Assembly: GCF_001661675.2 (NCBI RefSeq)
Contig: NZ_CP019602.1
Span: forward strand, 1,575,501-1,639,500
DNA length: 64,000 nucleotides
Reading direction: 5' to 3'
Source of the DNA: Croceicoccus marinus
Lineage (GTDB): Bacteria > Pseudomonadota > Alphaproteobacteria > Sphingomonadales > Sphingomonadaceae
The position numbers and the translations under genes were made by a program. Within the stretch, counting starts at the first letter, position 1; each line of letters opens with the position of its first letter. Under the pieces are notes generated by a model. That model ran no database searches and was not told the origin of the DNA. It saw only the letters and a list, made by a program, of their open reading frames with translations. Shown in pieces: positions 17,943 through 25,867 of this stretch.

Positions 17943-17972
17943 CCGTGGCGGGCCTTCCCGCTGCGGGGTTTC
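17937..17972 (+). terminator. Terminator-like hairpin ending the structured RNA
   Basis: GAAACCCCG (17937-17945) pairs perfectly with CGGGGTTTC (17964-17972), and CGGG/CCCG (17949-17952 with 17957-17960) extends the stem internally. The U-rich part lies in the 3' arm and is followed by TCATAT rather than a long U-run. Confidence 0.6.
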
Positions 17973-18115
17973 TCATATCGGCCCGCGGCAATGGTGGATC
18001 GCTTCGTCGCAAGCGCCGAAACCTTATCCCACGTGCTGCATTGGATAGGTAAGCTGCGGGAGCAAAGGCTAGCACATGCCCCGCGTTCGGATGATGATCC
18101 GGTCTCGAACTTCTC

Positions 18116-18165
18116 GCATTTGCAGCAAAACAATCTTTGGCTTCGCTGCATTTGCAAAATCTTTG
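18116..18165. repeat. Paired direct repeats upstream of the small membrane protein
   Basis: GCATTTGCA occurs at 18116-18124 and 18148-18156, and AATCTTTG at 18132-18139 and 18158-18165. The second copies overlap the candidate -35 region, so they may be regulator half-sites. Confidence 0.4.
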
Positions 18166-18180
18166 TTATTCGATTATACG
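18152..18180 (+). promoter_or_regulatory. Sigma-70-type promoter for the small membrane protein
   Basis: TTGCAA (18152-18157), 17 bases, then TATACG (18175-18180), about 30 bases before ATG 18213. Confidence 0.5.
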
Positions 18181-18184
18181 AATA
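18167..18184. promoter_or_regulatory. Inverted repeat over the -10 element
   Basis: TATTCG (18167-18172) and CGAATA (18179-18184) form a perfect six-base inverted repeat around ATTATA, covering the candidate -10. A repressor operator is the simplest reading. Confidence 0.4.
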
Positions 18185-18212
18185 GCGACGCCACATTTAA
18201 AGCGGGGGTAAT

Positions 18213-18473
18213 ATGCTGCTGAAGAAAATCACTGCCGCGGTTACAGTCGCTGGATTGGCGAGCGCGCCAATTGCTGCACAAGCCGCGCCGCTCGGCACCA
18301 TCGGTGCGACCAACACGCGCATTTCCGGGCCTGCCGCGTCCACCAGCAAGCTGGGTGATGATAATGACGGCACGCTTCTGATCCTTCTGGGCCTCGCCCT
18401 TATCGCTGGCGGTGTCATCATTGCCAGCCAAGGCGGTGACGACGATCCGGATCAGCCGCCCGTAAGCTTCTAG
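18213..18473 (+). CDS. Small exported or membrane protein, function unknown
   Basis: 86 residues: a cleavable-looking signal sequence (LLKKITAAVTVAGLASAPIA, cleavage after AQAA), a short polar stretch, a second hydrophobic helix (LLILLGLALIAGGVIIA) and an acidic tail ending in DDDPDQPPVSF. Predicted to sit in the inner membrane with one helix after signal removal. I do not recognise a named family, although short proteins of this design are frequent in sphingomonads. ATG 18213 is preceded by GGGGGTAAT. It is a single-gene unit with its own promoter-like and terminator sequences. Confidence 0.75.
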   Translation: MLLKKITAAVTVAGLASAPIAAQAAPLGTIGATNTRISGPAASTSKLGDDNDGTLLILLGLALIAGGVIIASQGGDDDPDQPPVSF

Positions 18474-18509
18474 GACAGCTGCCAGATAAACGCTGGCTGG
18501 CGATGAAAG

Positions 18510-18542
18510 GCTGCTCGACCGGTTCGGTCGGGCGGCTTTTTT
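18510..18542 (+). terminator. Rho-independent terminator
   Basis: Twelve-pair stem with G-U wobbles (18510-18521 with 18525-18536), three-base loop and a run of six T (18537-18542), 37 bases after the small membrane protein stop. Confidence 0.88.
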
Positions 18543-18674
18543 ATTGCCTGAAACGGGCCCCGCCGACCGCCAACTGTCCTTTCGTCTATTTGCCAAGCTG
18601 GATGGGTGACGCCATCCCATTGCCCTGAACCTAGGGACTGATTCGCGGCCACCGGGCCGAGAGGGAGAGAGAGA

Positions 18675-20711
18675 ATGGGCGAAACCGTCACCGTCAGCGT
18701 CGATAATGGCATCGCCATCGTCACGATCGCCAATCCGCCTGTCAACGCGCTTGGTCGCGCGGTGCGGCAGGACCTGGACGCGGCGGCTGACCGGATCGCA
18801 AGTGACGGCGACATCAGGGCCGCGATCATCCGTGCCGACGGCGGTACGTTTCCGGCGGGCGCCGACATTGCCGAATTTCCCGACGTACCCGCCCCGCTGC
18901 ACGGCGATGTCTTCGACAAGATCGAGGCGCTGCACAAGCCCGTTGTCGCCGCGATCCACGGCACCGCGCTGGGCGGCGGGCTCGAACTGGCATTGGCTTG
19001 CCATTTCCGGGTCGCGGCCGAAGGCGCGAAGATGGGCCTGCCGGAAGTGCAGCTTGGCCTGCTTCCCGGCGCGCGCGGCACGCAGCGGCTGCCGCGTCTG
19101 ATCGGGGCCGAGGCCGCGCTGGGCATGATGCTGACCGGCAAGCCCATCGATGCGGCCAAGGCGCTGAAGGCGGGCCTGATCGACGAGCTGGTCCCCGCCA
19201 CCGAGCTGGACGACAAGGCGTTCGAAATGGCGACCGCGCTGATGGCCAAGGACGGCCCGCTGCCGCGCGCTTCGCAGGACAGCGAATGGACTCGCAAGGA
19301 CCGCGACGATCCCCAACTGTTCGACCGGGTCAAGGATGCACACGGCCGGCTTTTCCGCGGCGTCATCGCGCCCGATGCGATCCTGACCTGCGTCAAGGCG
19401 GCGGTCGAACTGCCGTTCGACAAGGGCGCTGAGGTCGAGGCCAGCGAATTCGCGCGCCTGCTTTCGTCCGACCAGTCGCGCGCGCTGATCCATGTCTTCT
19501 TCGCCATGCGCGAAACCGCCAAGGTGCCCGGCATCGGCAGGGAAACGCCGCTGATCGACATCAAGAGCGTCGGCATCATCGGCGCGGGGACGATGGGCGG
19601 CGGCATCGCCATGTGCTTTGCCAATGCGGGCATCCCGGTGAAGCTGGTCGAGGTCAAGGCCGAGGCGCTGGAACGCGGCCTAGGTGTGATCCGCAAGAAT
19701 TACGAGAATACCGCCAAGAAGGGCCGACTGACCGACGATCAGGTCGAATCACTCATGAATTCCATCGCCGGCACGCTCGACATGGAGGATTTGTCCGACG
19801 TCGACCTGGTAATCGAGGCGGTGTTCGAAAGCATGGAGATCAAGGAGAAGGTTTTCACCCGGCTCGATTCCATCGCCAAGCAGGGCGCGATCCTGGCGAG
19901 CAATACCAGCTTCCTCGACATCAACCATATCGCAGCCATGACGAGCCGGCCCGAGATGGTGCTGGGCCTGCATTTCTTCTCGCCCGCCAATGTCATGCCG
20001 CTGCTGGAAGTCGTGCGCGGGGACAAGAGCTCGGACAGCGTGATCGCCACCGGCATGAAGCTGGGCAAGACATTGCGCAAGACGCCGGTGCTGGCCGGGG
20101 TCTGCGACGGCTTCATCGCCAATCGCCTGATGTTCCCCTACATGGTCGCCAGCCAGCAAATGCTGCTGCGCGGGACACCGATGCAGGACATCGACGCGGC
20201 GATGAAGCAGTACGGTTTCGCCATGGGGCCGATCGCGCTGCTCGACCTGATCGGTCTGGACGTGATCGATTTCCCCGGCGAGATAACGATGACGGGCGAG
20301 CTGGTGAAGGCCGAACGGCGCGGCCAGAAGCTGAATGGCGGCTTCTACGATTATGACGAGAAGCGGCGTGGCACCCCTGCCCCCGCCGCGCTTGAGATCA
20401 TCGAGAAGGTGCGCGCCGCGCATGGCATCGAAACTGCGCCGCCGCTGCAAGCCGACGAGATCCTGACCGGGCTGCTCTATCCCGTGGTCAACGAAGGCGC
20501 GAGGATCCTTGAGGAAGGCATCGCGCTGCGAGCGGGCGACATCGATGTCACCGCGATCCTGGGCTATAATTGGCCGTCCTATCAGGGCGGTCCGATGTGC
20601 TGGGCCGATATTCACGGCCTGGACCGGATCGTATCGGGGCTTGAAAAGATGGACGTCCAACCGGCCCCGCTGCTTGCCGAGAAGGCGGCTTCGGGCGGGT
20701 CGTTCACCTGA
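18675..20711 (+). CDS. FadJ/FadB-type enoyl-CoA hydratase/3-hydroxyacyl-CoA dehydrogenase
   Basis: Bifunctional beta-oxidation enzyme. The N-terminal crotonase domain (about residues 1-190) has the oxyanion-hole segment GTALGGGLELALACHF and both catalytic glutamates (in GGLELA and MGLPEVQLG). The dehydrogenase domain begins with VGIIGAGTMGGGIA near residue 300 and has the catalytic histidine segment LGLHFFSPANVMPLLEVV. 678 residues, slightly shorter than E. coli FadB. The start is preceded by the purine-rich GAGAGGGAGAGAGAGA. A six-bp hairpin (18600-18605 with 18612-18617) sits in the presumed leader. No thiolase gene is adjacent, so the partner beta subunit must be elsewhere. Confidence 0.93.
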   Translation: MGETVTVSVDNGIAIVTIANPPVNALGRAVRQDLDAAADRIASDGDIRAAIIRADGGTFPAGADIAEFPDVPAPLHGDVFDKIEALHKPVVAAIHGTALGGGLELALACHFRVAAEGAKMGLPEVQLGLLPGARGTQRLPRLIGAEAALGMMLTGKPIDAAKALKAGLIDELVPATELDDKAFEMATALMAKDGPLPRASQDSEWTRKDRDDPQLFDRVKDAHGRLFRGVIAPDAILTCVKAAVELPFDKGAEVEASEFARLLSSDQSRALIHVFFAMRETAKVPGIGRETPLIDIKSVGIIGAGTMGGGIAMCFANAGIPVKLVEVKAEALERGLGVIRKNYENTAKKGRLTDDQVESLMNSIAGTLDMEDLSDVDLVIEAVFESMEIKEKVFTRLDSIAKQGAILASNTSFLDINHIAAMTSRPEMVLGLHFFSPANVMPLLEVVRGDKSSDSVIATGMKLGKTLRKTPVLAGVCDGFIANRLMFPYMVASQQMLLRGTPMQDIDAAMKQYGFAMGPIALLDLIGLDVIDFPGEITMTGELVKAERRGQKLNGGFYDYDEKRRGTPAPAALEIIEKVRAAHGIETAPPLQADEILTGLLYPVVNEGARILEEGIALRAGDIDVTAILGYNWPSYQGGPMCWADIHGLDRIVSGLEKMDVQPAPLLAEKAASGGSFT

Positions 20712-20728
20712 TTGCAGTCGCGGCGGCC

Positions 20729-21715
20729 TCAGCCGGGCGCATGCGTCTGGGCATAGGCCGCCGCCGCACCGAACAGCCCCGGCTGCGGGTGGGTGATCAG
20801 CTTGACCGGAATCTTCTGCATCAGCCCCTTGAACCGGCCCTTGTAGACGAAACGCTCGGCAAAGCCGGGCTTCGTCAGCGTTTCCTTGAGCCTCAGGCCG
20901 AGTCCGCCTGCGATGACCACGCCGTTCGCGCCATGCGCCAGCGCAAAATCACCCGCCGCCGCGCCCAGGATCATGCAGAACCGCTCGCACGCCTTGACCG
21001 CGACCTGATCGCTACCAGTCAGGGCGGAGAGCCACAATTCGCGGTCGTCCCCTGACGGCATCGGCAGATTTTCGATATGCGCGATGGCTTCGGCGATCTG
21101 GACGATGGCGGGGCCGGAACACATCCGCTCCACCGATACGCGCGGAAACACGCCTCGCACGTGGTCGAGCAGCTGTTCCTCCACCCGGTCCTCGGGTGCG
21201 AAACCGATATGCCCGCCCTCGGTCGGCTGAACGCGATAGCCGCCGTTTCCGGTATGGATCAGCTGCGCGACGCCCAGTCCCGTGCCGGGCCCCGCGATCG
21301 AGGTCACGCCGTGATCGGGCAAAGCCTCGTCCGGGCCGGCGAGATGCACGAAATATTCGGGCTTCGCCCGCGCGACCGCATGGCCGACAGCCTCGAAATC
21401 ATTGATCAGGACATGGCTGTCCACGCCCAACTCGTCGGCGAGTTCGGCTGGCTTGATGACCCAGTGCGAATTGGTGAACCGGATCTCGTCCTCGTTCACC
21501 GGTCCCGCCACCGCGATAGAGGCGGCGCGCGGCAGCGCTTCGGGCTGCGTCTTTTCGAATCGCTTCCACGCGGCAGCCAGGCCGGATACGCCGCCCGTCG
21601 CGAAAGTGGTCGGCTCGCCCATGTGGCGCACATGCCCATCGCCGATTTCGGCAATGGCAAAGCGCGCATTGGTGCCGCCGACGTCGATTGTAACGATTTT
21701 CACTGATTTCCCCAT
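20729..21715 (-). CDS. glk: Glucokinase
   Basis: Phosphorylates glucose to glucose-6-phosphate with ATP. 328 residues of the bacterial glucokinase (PF02685) type: the phosphate motif DVGGTNARFAIAEIG at the N-terminus, AVAGPVNEDEIRFTNSHWVI in the sugar site, GPGTGLGVAQLI and the conserved PTEGGHIGFAP are all present. A GTG directly before ATG 21715 is a possible alternative start. The gene converges on the FadJ-like gene with 17 bases between stops. No Entner-Doudoroff genes accompany it in the window. Confidence 0.92.
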   Translation of the reverse strand: MGKSVKIVTIDVGGTNARFAIAEIGDGHVRHMGEPTTFATGGVSGLAAAWKRFEKTQPEALPRAASIAVAGPVNEDEIRFTNSHWVIKPAELADELGVDSHVLINDFEAVGHAVARAKPEYFVHLAGPDEALPDHGVTSIAGPGTGLGVAQLIHTGNGGYRVQPTEGGHIGFAPEDRVEEQLLDHVRGVFPRVSVERMCSGPAIVQIAEAIAHIENLPMPSGDDRELWLSALTGSDQVAVKACERFCMILGAAAGDFALAHGANGVVIAGGLGLRLKETLTKPGFAERFVYKGRFKGLMQKIPVKLITHPQPGLFGAAAAYAQTHAPG

Positions 21716-21758
21716 CACCCAAGCCTAATGGCCGCCCACCTGGCGCCAAGCAACATCT

Positions 21759-22928
21759 CTATCGGGGAAGCAGATAGGCCCCTTGCGGTACCGGATCGTC
21801 GAACCGCTTCACGCTTCCCGCCAAGGCTTCCGACACCAGATGGTTGACGAGCTCGGGGAACAGCAGCGGTTCCTGCGCCGCTTCCCACAGGAAGAAGCCA
21901 TAGCTGCCCGGAATGGCGTTGATCTCGTTGAACCAGATCTCGCCCGTTTCGCGGTTCGACATGAAGTCGATGCGCGGCGCCCCGCGGTGACCCAGCGCGA
22001 TGAAGGCGCGGCGGGCATAATCGTGGATCGTGTCCTTCATCGCGGCCGGAATGTCGGGATTGATGTCGCGTGTCAGCGACAGCATGCCTTCCGACGGCAG
22101 GAACGATCCCTTCGACCCGCCCCCCGAAGACAGGTATTTCTCCTTAAAATCAAGCAGTTCTGCCCCGCTCTTGGGACGTTCTATCGCGGACAGCTTCACT
22201 TGCTGCGCATCGCGGTCCCAGCGCATGGCGATGTTATATTCGACCAGGTTCTGAACCTGCGGCTCGATGATCGCCAGATTGTCCTGCGCCAGCACATAGG
22301 CGACCAGCGCGGGCAGATCCGCCGCGCTTTTCGCCAGCCCGACGCCGATCGAACTGCCCAGATTCGCGGGCTTCACGATGGTGGGGAAACCGAACTTGGC
22401 CTCGACCTCGGCGATCAGGGCATCGGTGTCCGCCAGCCTGGCGCGATTGGCGGTCACGTGGTCCAGCACGTTGACGCCCGCCAGCTTGACCAGAGCCTTG
22501 GTCGCATCCTTGCGCATCGCCATCGCGCTCGATCCCGCGGCAAAACCCGTGACCGGAATGCCCAGCAATTCGAAATGACCCTGCAGCCGCCCGTCCTCTC
22601 CGAACGGGCCGTGGAACACGGGCAGCACGCAATCGATCGGCGTCTGCGCGCCGCCCTGCAGCGTCTGCATCACCGGGCCGCGCTCGCTCCAGCGGAAGAA
22701 CACCTCGGGCGCGCCCGAAGGTCTGGGCTTGAACCGCCTGATATCGCGCAGGAAAGGCGCGGAGAAGAAGCGGTTCTCGAAATCGGTGTAGACGGGGATC
22801 ACCTCGATCTCGCGCACGTCGCAGCCGTCCATCAGCTGGTGCGCCGACACGACCGACACGTCATGCTCCTGGCTCGCGCCGCCGAACAGCACCGCGACCT
22901 TCAACCTGTTGTCATTCGCGCCCGTCAT
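21759..22928 (-). CDS. D-alanine--D-alanine ligase family ATP-grasp enzyme
   Basis: 389-residue ATP-grasp protein with the Ddl signatures VLFGGASQEHDVSVVSAHQL at the N-terminus, FHGPFGEDGRLQGHFELLG, the ATP-binding IVKPANLGSSIGVGLA and the metal site EIWFNEINAIPGSYGF. Canonical Ddl proteins are about 310 residues; this one carries extra sequence around residues 40-90 (FRWSERGPVMQTL) and a glycine-serine-rich loop (YLSSGGGSKGSFLPSE). It lies outside any mur/dcw cluster but faces a hydrolase and a MurF-like ligase, so it may join amino acids for a product other than the standard stem peptide. Whether its ligand is D-Ala-D-Ala, D-Ala-D-Ser or something else is unknown. ATG 22928 is favoured although its Shine-Dalgarno is poorly spaced. 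Confidence 0.82.
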   Translation of the reverse strand: MTGANDNRLKVAVLFGGASQEHDVSVVSAHQLMDGCDVREIEVIPVYTDFENRFFSAPFLRDIRRFKPRPSGAPEVFFRWSERGPVMQTLQGGAQTPIDCVLPVFHGPFGEDGRLQGHFELLGIPVTGFAAGSSAMAMRKDATKALVKLAGVNVLDHVTANRARLADTDALIAEVEAKFGFPTIVKPANLGSSIGVGLAKSAADLPALVAYVLAQDNLAIIEPQVQNLVEYNIAMRWDRDAQQVKLSAIERPKSGAELLDFKEKYLSSGGGSKGSFLPSEGMLSLTRDINPDIPAAMKDTIHDYARRAFIALGHRGAPRIDFMSNRETGEIWFNEINAIPGSYGFFLWEAAQEPLLFPELVNHLVSEALAGSVKRFDDPVPQGAYLLPR

Positions 22929-23031
22929 TTCCGCTCCGCCATTCGCGCTATCCCCAGTTCCAACGCAGGCCACCCACAGGGCATCGCCCGCCAATCTTGT
23001 GCGCCGCATCTGGCGCTGTAAGAAGGGCGAC

Positions 23032-23820
23032 ATGAAGCCTCCCCATCATATCCGGATCGGCACGCCCGGCGCACCGAAAGTGGCATTTGGCCACGGCTGG
23101 GACCGGTCGCATCGCGATTTCATCCCCGTTGCCGAAGCGCTTGCGCCGCTTGTCGATGCCTACCTGTTCGATCTGCCCGGTTTCGGCAAGAGCGAGCGGC
23201 CCGATGATGCATGGGGAACGGTGGAATACGCCGATTACATGGCGCGCCACATGGTCGACCAGCTGGGATTCGACCTGTGCACCTGGGTCGGCCACAGCCT
23301 TGGCGGGCGCATCGGCCTGCGCCTCGGCCGCCGGTCGGGCGGATTGATCGAGCGGCTGGTGATCGTCGCCGGCGCCGGGATTCCGCGGCAGACCAGCAAG
23401 TGGGAACAGCTGAAGCGCAAGCGCAGCTCCGCGAAGTTCCAGCGGCTGAAGGCGAATGCGAAGGACGAGGCAGAACTGATCGAGCTTGAAAGGAAATTCG
23501 GCAGCGTGGATTACGTCCACAGCCGCGAAACCGGCATGCGCGACATCTTCACCGCCACCGTGACCGAGGACCAGAGCGCGGACCTAGCCCGCATCATGAT
23601 GCCGACCACGCTGATCTATGGCGCAGAGGACAGGGACACCCCGCCCGAGATCGGGCGCAAGATCGCCTCGCTGGTGCCGAACGCCAGCTATGTCGAAGTG
23701 CCTTTCTGCGACCATATCTCGATCCTGGACCGTGGGCGCCACCAGATCGCGCTCGCCATCAAGGAAGGGCTGCCCAAGGGCGCGCCCACCGCTGCCGATC
23801 TTGCGGAGGCGAAGCCATGA
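23032..23820 (+). CDS. Alpha/beta-fold hydrolase
   Basis: 262-residue hydrolase. The oxyanion region FGHGWDRSHRDF, the nucleophile elbow GHSLGG (serine near residue 91), a late acidic residue in LIYGAEDRDTPP and a histidine in FCDHISILDRG make a complete catalytic triad. Substrate unknown; an ester or amide is expected. ATG 23032 has AAGGG five bases upstream and starts at the first beta strand. Its stop overlaps the start of the MurF-like gene (ATGA), so the two are very likely made together, and it diverges from the Ddl-like gene. Confidence 0.85.
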   Translation: MKPPHHIRIGTPGAPKVAFGHGWDRSHRDFIPVAEALAPLVDAYLFDLPGFGKSERPDDAWGTVEYADYMARHMVDQLGFDLCTWVGHSLGGRIGLRLGRRSGGLIERLVIVAGAGIPRQTSKWEQLKRKRSSAKFQRLKANAKDEAELIELERKFGSVDYVHSRETGMRDIFTATVTEDQSADLARIMMPTTLIYGAEDRDTPPEIGRKIASLVPNASYVEVPFCDHISILDRGRHQIALAIKEGLPKGAPTAADLAEAKP

Positions 23821-25424
23821 TCCTGGCCCCCATCGCGATCTTCGCCGCCGCCTTCGCCTTCCTGCTGTGGGTGCGGCTGCATACGCTGCTCACCTATTTC
23901 CAGCAGGAGGAGTATGACGGCCGCCGCTTCCCGGGCGCGATCCTGCGCATGCGGCTGTTCGACGTGCGCGCCAGCGCGGTGCTGCTGGTCCTGACCGCCA
24001 TCAGCACCGTCGCCTATTCGATGGGCAACATGATCAGCCTTTCGGTCTCGGGCATACTGGCGGCGGCGGTGATGCTGGTGGCGATCGCGTGGCAGGAACG
24101 GCAGTACCGCTACAAGAAGCCGCTGGCCCTGACAGAGCGGGCGCGGCGCATCCGGAATGTCGCCGCGATCATCTGCGTGCTGCTGGTGCTGCTGGCGTCG
24201 ATGGGGCCAATCCAGGCGCTGGTCGCGGTGCAATTGCCGCCGGTCGCGCTGATCATCGCCAATGCCATGCTGAAGCCCGTGCAGGACAGGGTGAACGAGG
24301 GCTATGTGGACGAGGCGCGGGACAGGCTGGCACGGCTCGATCCGATCCGCATCGGCATCACCGGCAGCTTCGGCAAGACCACCACAAAGCACATCTTTGC
24401 CGAGGTGCTGGGCGTGTCCGCGCCGGTGTTCTACTCGCGCGGGTCGATCAATACCGTGCTGGGCCTGACGCGCCATATCCGCGAACGCCTGCAGTGGAGC
24501 CACCGCTATTTCATCGCCGAAATGGGCGCCTATGGCATCGGTTCGGTCGCGCGGCTGTGCCGCTTCGTACAGCCCGACTATGGCATCGTGACCGCCATCG
24601 GCGATGCGCATACCGAACGCTTCGGATCGGTCGATAATATCGCCAAGGCCAAGTCGGAACTGGTCGAATCGGTCTGCGAAAAGGGCGGCACCGCCGTGGT
24701 CGCGACTCAAGTCATGGACTATGCGCCCTTCCGCGGCCTGGCAGAGCGCTATCCCGGACAGGTCGTGACCGTCGGGCCCGAGGAAAGCGCCGACATCCGC
24801 ATCGCCAGCGCCGCGCTTGAGGGCGCGGACTGGGTCATCACGCTCGACGACCGGCGCGCCGAGGGGTTCGGCACGCTGCGCTATGAGCTTCCGCTGCTGG
24901 GCGAGCATAATGTCACCAATTCGGCGCTGGCCGTGGCGATGGCCGCGATCATCGATCCGTCGATCGCAAAACGCATCCCGCTGGTCACCCCCGATGTCGA
25001 ACAGGTGCCCCACCGGCTGCAGAAGCGCGAAAGCCCGGGCGAGCCGCTGGTGCTGGACGATGCCTATAACGCGAACGAGGCCGGCTTCCGCAATGCGGTC
25101 GCGGTGGCGTCCGAACTGGCCCGCCAGCGCGGCGGACGCTCGATCCTCGTCACGCCGGGCATCGCCGAGCTGGGCATGGAGCATGACCGCGTCCACGCCA
25201 AGCTGGGCGAATATGCGGCCGCGCGCGCCGATGTGATCTATGCGGTGAACCCTTCGCGCATCGCCAGCTTTACCGGCGCGCTAAGCGCGGCGGGCAAGCC
25301 CGCGGTCGAGGTGGCCAGCTTCAGCGAGGCGCGCAAGGCACTGAAATCAGATGCCCGGCCCGAGGACGTCGTGCTGTACGAAAACGACCTTCCCGACCTG
25401 CTCGAGGAAAAGCGCTTGCTGTAA
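23817..25424 (+). CDS. Membrane-anchored MurF-like Mur ligase
   Basis: 535-residue protein in two parts. The first 145 residues hold about four hydrophobic helices with short loops. The rest is a Mur ligase: P-loop GITGSFGKTTTKHIFAEVLG (about residue 180), the magnesium/carbamylated-lysine region around GIVTAIGDAHTERFGS, the HNVTNSALAVAMAA motif and the C-terminal substrate domain with LDDAYNANEAGFRNAV, which is MurF-like. True MurF is soluble and sits in the division cluster. Membrane anchoring and pairing with a hydrolase and a Ddl-like ligase suggest a ligation at the inner-membrane surface, perhaps on a lipid-linked or envelope substrate; this is inference. The ATG overlaps the hydrolase stop. 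Confidence 0.85.
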   Translation: MILAPIAIFAAAFAFLLWVRLHTLLTYFQQEEYDGRRFPGAILRMRLFDVRASAVLLVLTAISTVAYSMGNMISLSVSGILAAAVMLVAIAWQERQYRYKKPLALTERARRIRNVAAIICVLLVLLASMGPIQALVAVQLPPVALIIANAMLKPVQDRVNEGYVDEARDRLARLDPIRIGITGSFGKTTTKHIFAEVLGVSAPVFYSRGSINTVLGLTRHIRERLQWSHRYFIAEMGAYGIGSVARLCRFVQPDYGIVTAIGDAHTERFGSVDNIAKAKSELVESVCEKGGTAVVATQVMDYAPFRGLAERYPGQVVTVGPEESADIRIASAALEGADWVITLDDRRAEGFGTLRYELPLLGEHNVTNSALAVAMAAIIDPSIAKRIPLVTPDVEQVPHRLQKRESPGEPLVLDDAYNANEAGFRNAVAVASELARQRGGRSILVTPGIAELGMEHDRVHAKLGEYAAARADVIYAVNPSRIASFTGALSAAGKPAVEVASFSEARKALKSDARPEDVVLYENDLPDLLEEKRLL

Positions 25425-25528
25425 CCGCGGCGCCTTCCCGCATAATGGCGGGGAAAAATTGGACAGGGCCGCTGCGGCGATGGGGCGGCCAATGCTATGC
25501 AACAGCCGAACGCATCGCTGGAGCCGCC

Positions 25529-25867
25529 ATGAACCTGCGCATCGAAGACCGTTCGCGAATAACGGTGCACGGCCTCTACCGCGTCAGCAACGGGCGCGAA
25601 CGGTCCGCCATCATCATCGACCTTTCGCCCAAGGGCTGCCGCCTGCTGGAACGCATGCACCAGCTTCCGGTCGGGGCGGACATCATGCTGACCATGGGCC
25701 ACATCTCCGCCTTCCCGGCGCGCATCTGCTGGAACGAGGGATCGTTCTATGGCGTAGAATTCAAGCGCCCGCTGCACCGCGTCGTCCTTGAACATCTCTA
25801 TCGCGGCGGCGCGCCCGTGTTGCGTGCCCCCGGCGGCGAGGATGTCAGCGCGGAAGACGCGGGCTAG
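25529..25867 (+). CDS. PilZ domain protein (likely c-di-GMP binding)
   Basis: 112 residues forming a single PilZ domain. Both c-di-GMP motifs are present: RxxxR (R4-R8, RIEDR) and DxSxxG (D31-G36, DLSPKG). Expected to be a cytoplasmic adaptor that changes partner activity on binding c-di-GMP. ATG 25529 has GGAG nine bases upstream; the frame extends back to 25445 without a good start. The stop overlaps the mmsB stop in a shared CTAG. Confidence 0.87.
   Translation: MNLRIEDRSRITVHGLYRVSNGRERSAIIIDLSPKGCRLLERMHQLPVGADIMLTMGHISAFPARICWNEGSFYGVEFKRPLHRVVLEHLYRGGAPVLRAPGGEDVSAEDAG

Larger units (their letters stand above)
17590..17975 (+). ncRNA. Candidate structured RNA with embedded peptide ORF
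   Basis: The 730 bases between the lipoprotein stop (17481) and the next gene (18213) contain no normal gene but several nested inverted repeats on the plus strand: a long-range stem 17648-17661 with 17731-17746 (14 pairs, two-base bulge), an inner imperfect stem AGGCGCC with GGCACCT, a hairpin 17850-17866 (CAGGAA/TTCCTG) enclosed by 17836-17841 with 17877-17882 (CGTCCC/GGGACG), and two competing hairpins near the 3' end. A promoter-like sequence lies upstream and a terminator-like stem ends the unit. It may be a regulatory RNA, a peptide-encoding dual-function RNA or an attenuated leader. I recognise no known RNA family. Confidence 0.45.

Noticed and set aside
17482..18212. tmRNA, 6S RNA or RNase P RNA in the gene-poor stretch
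   Set aside because: No tag-peptide, tRNA-like acceptor or RNase P core sequences were recognised.
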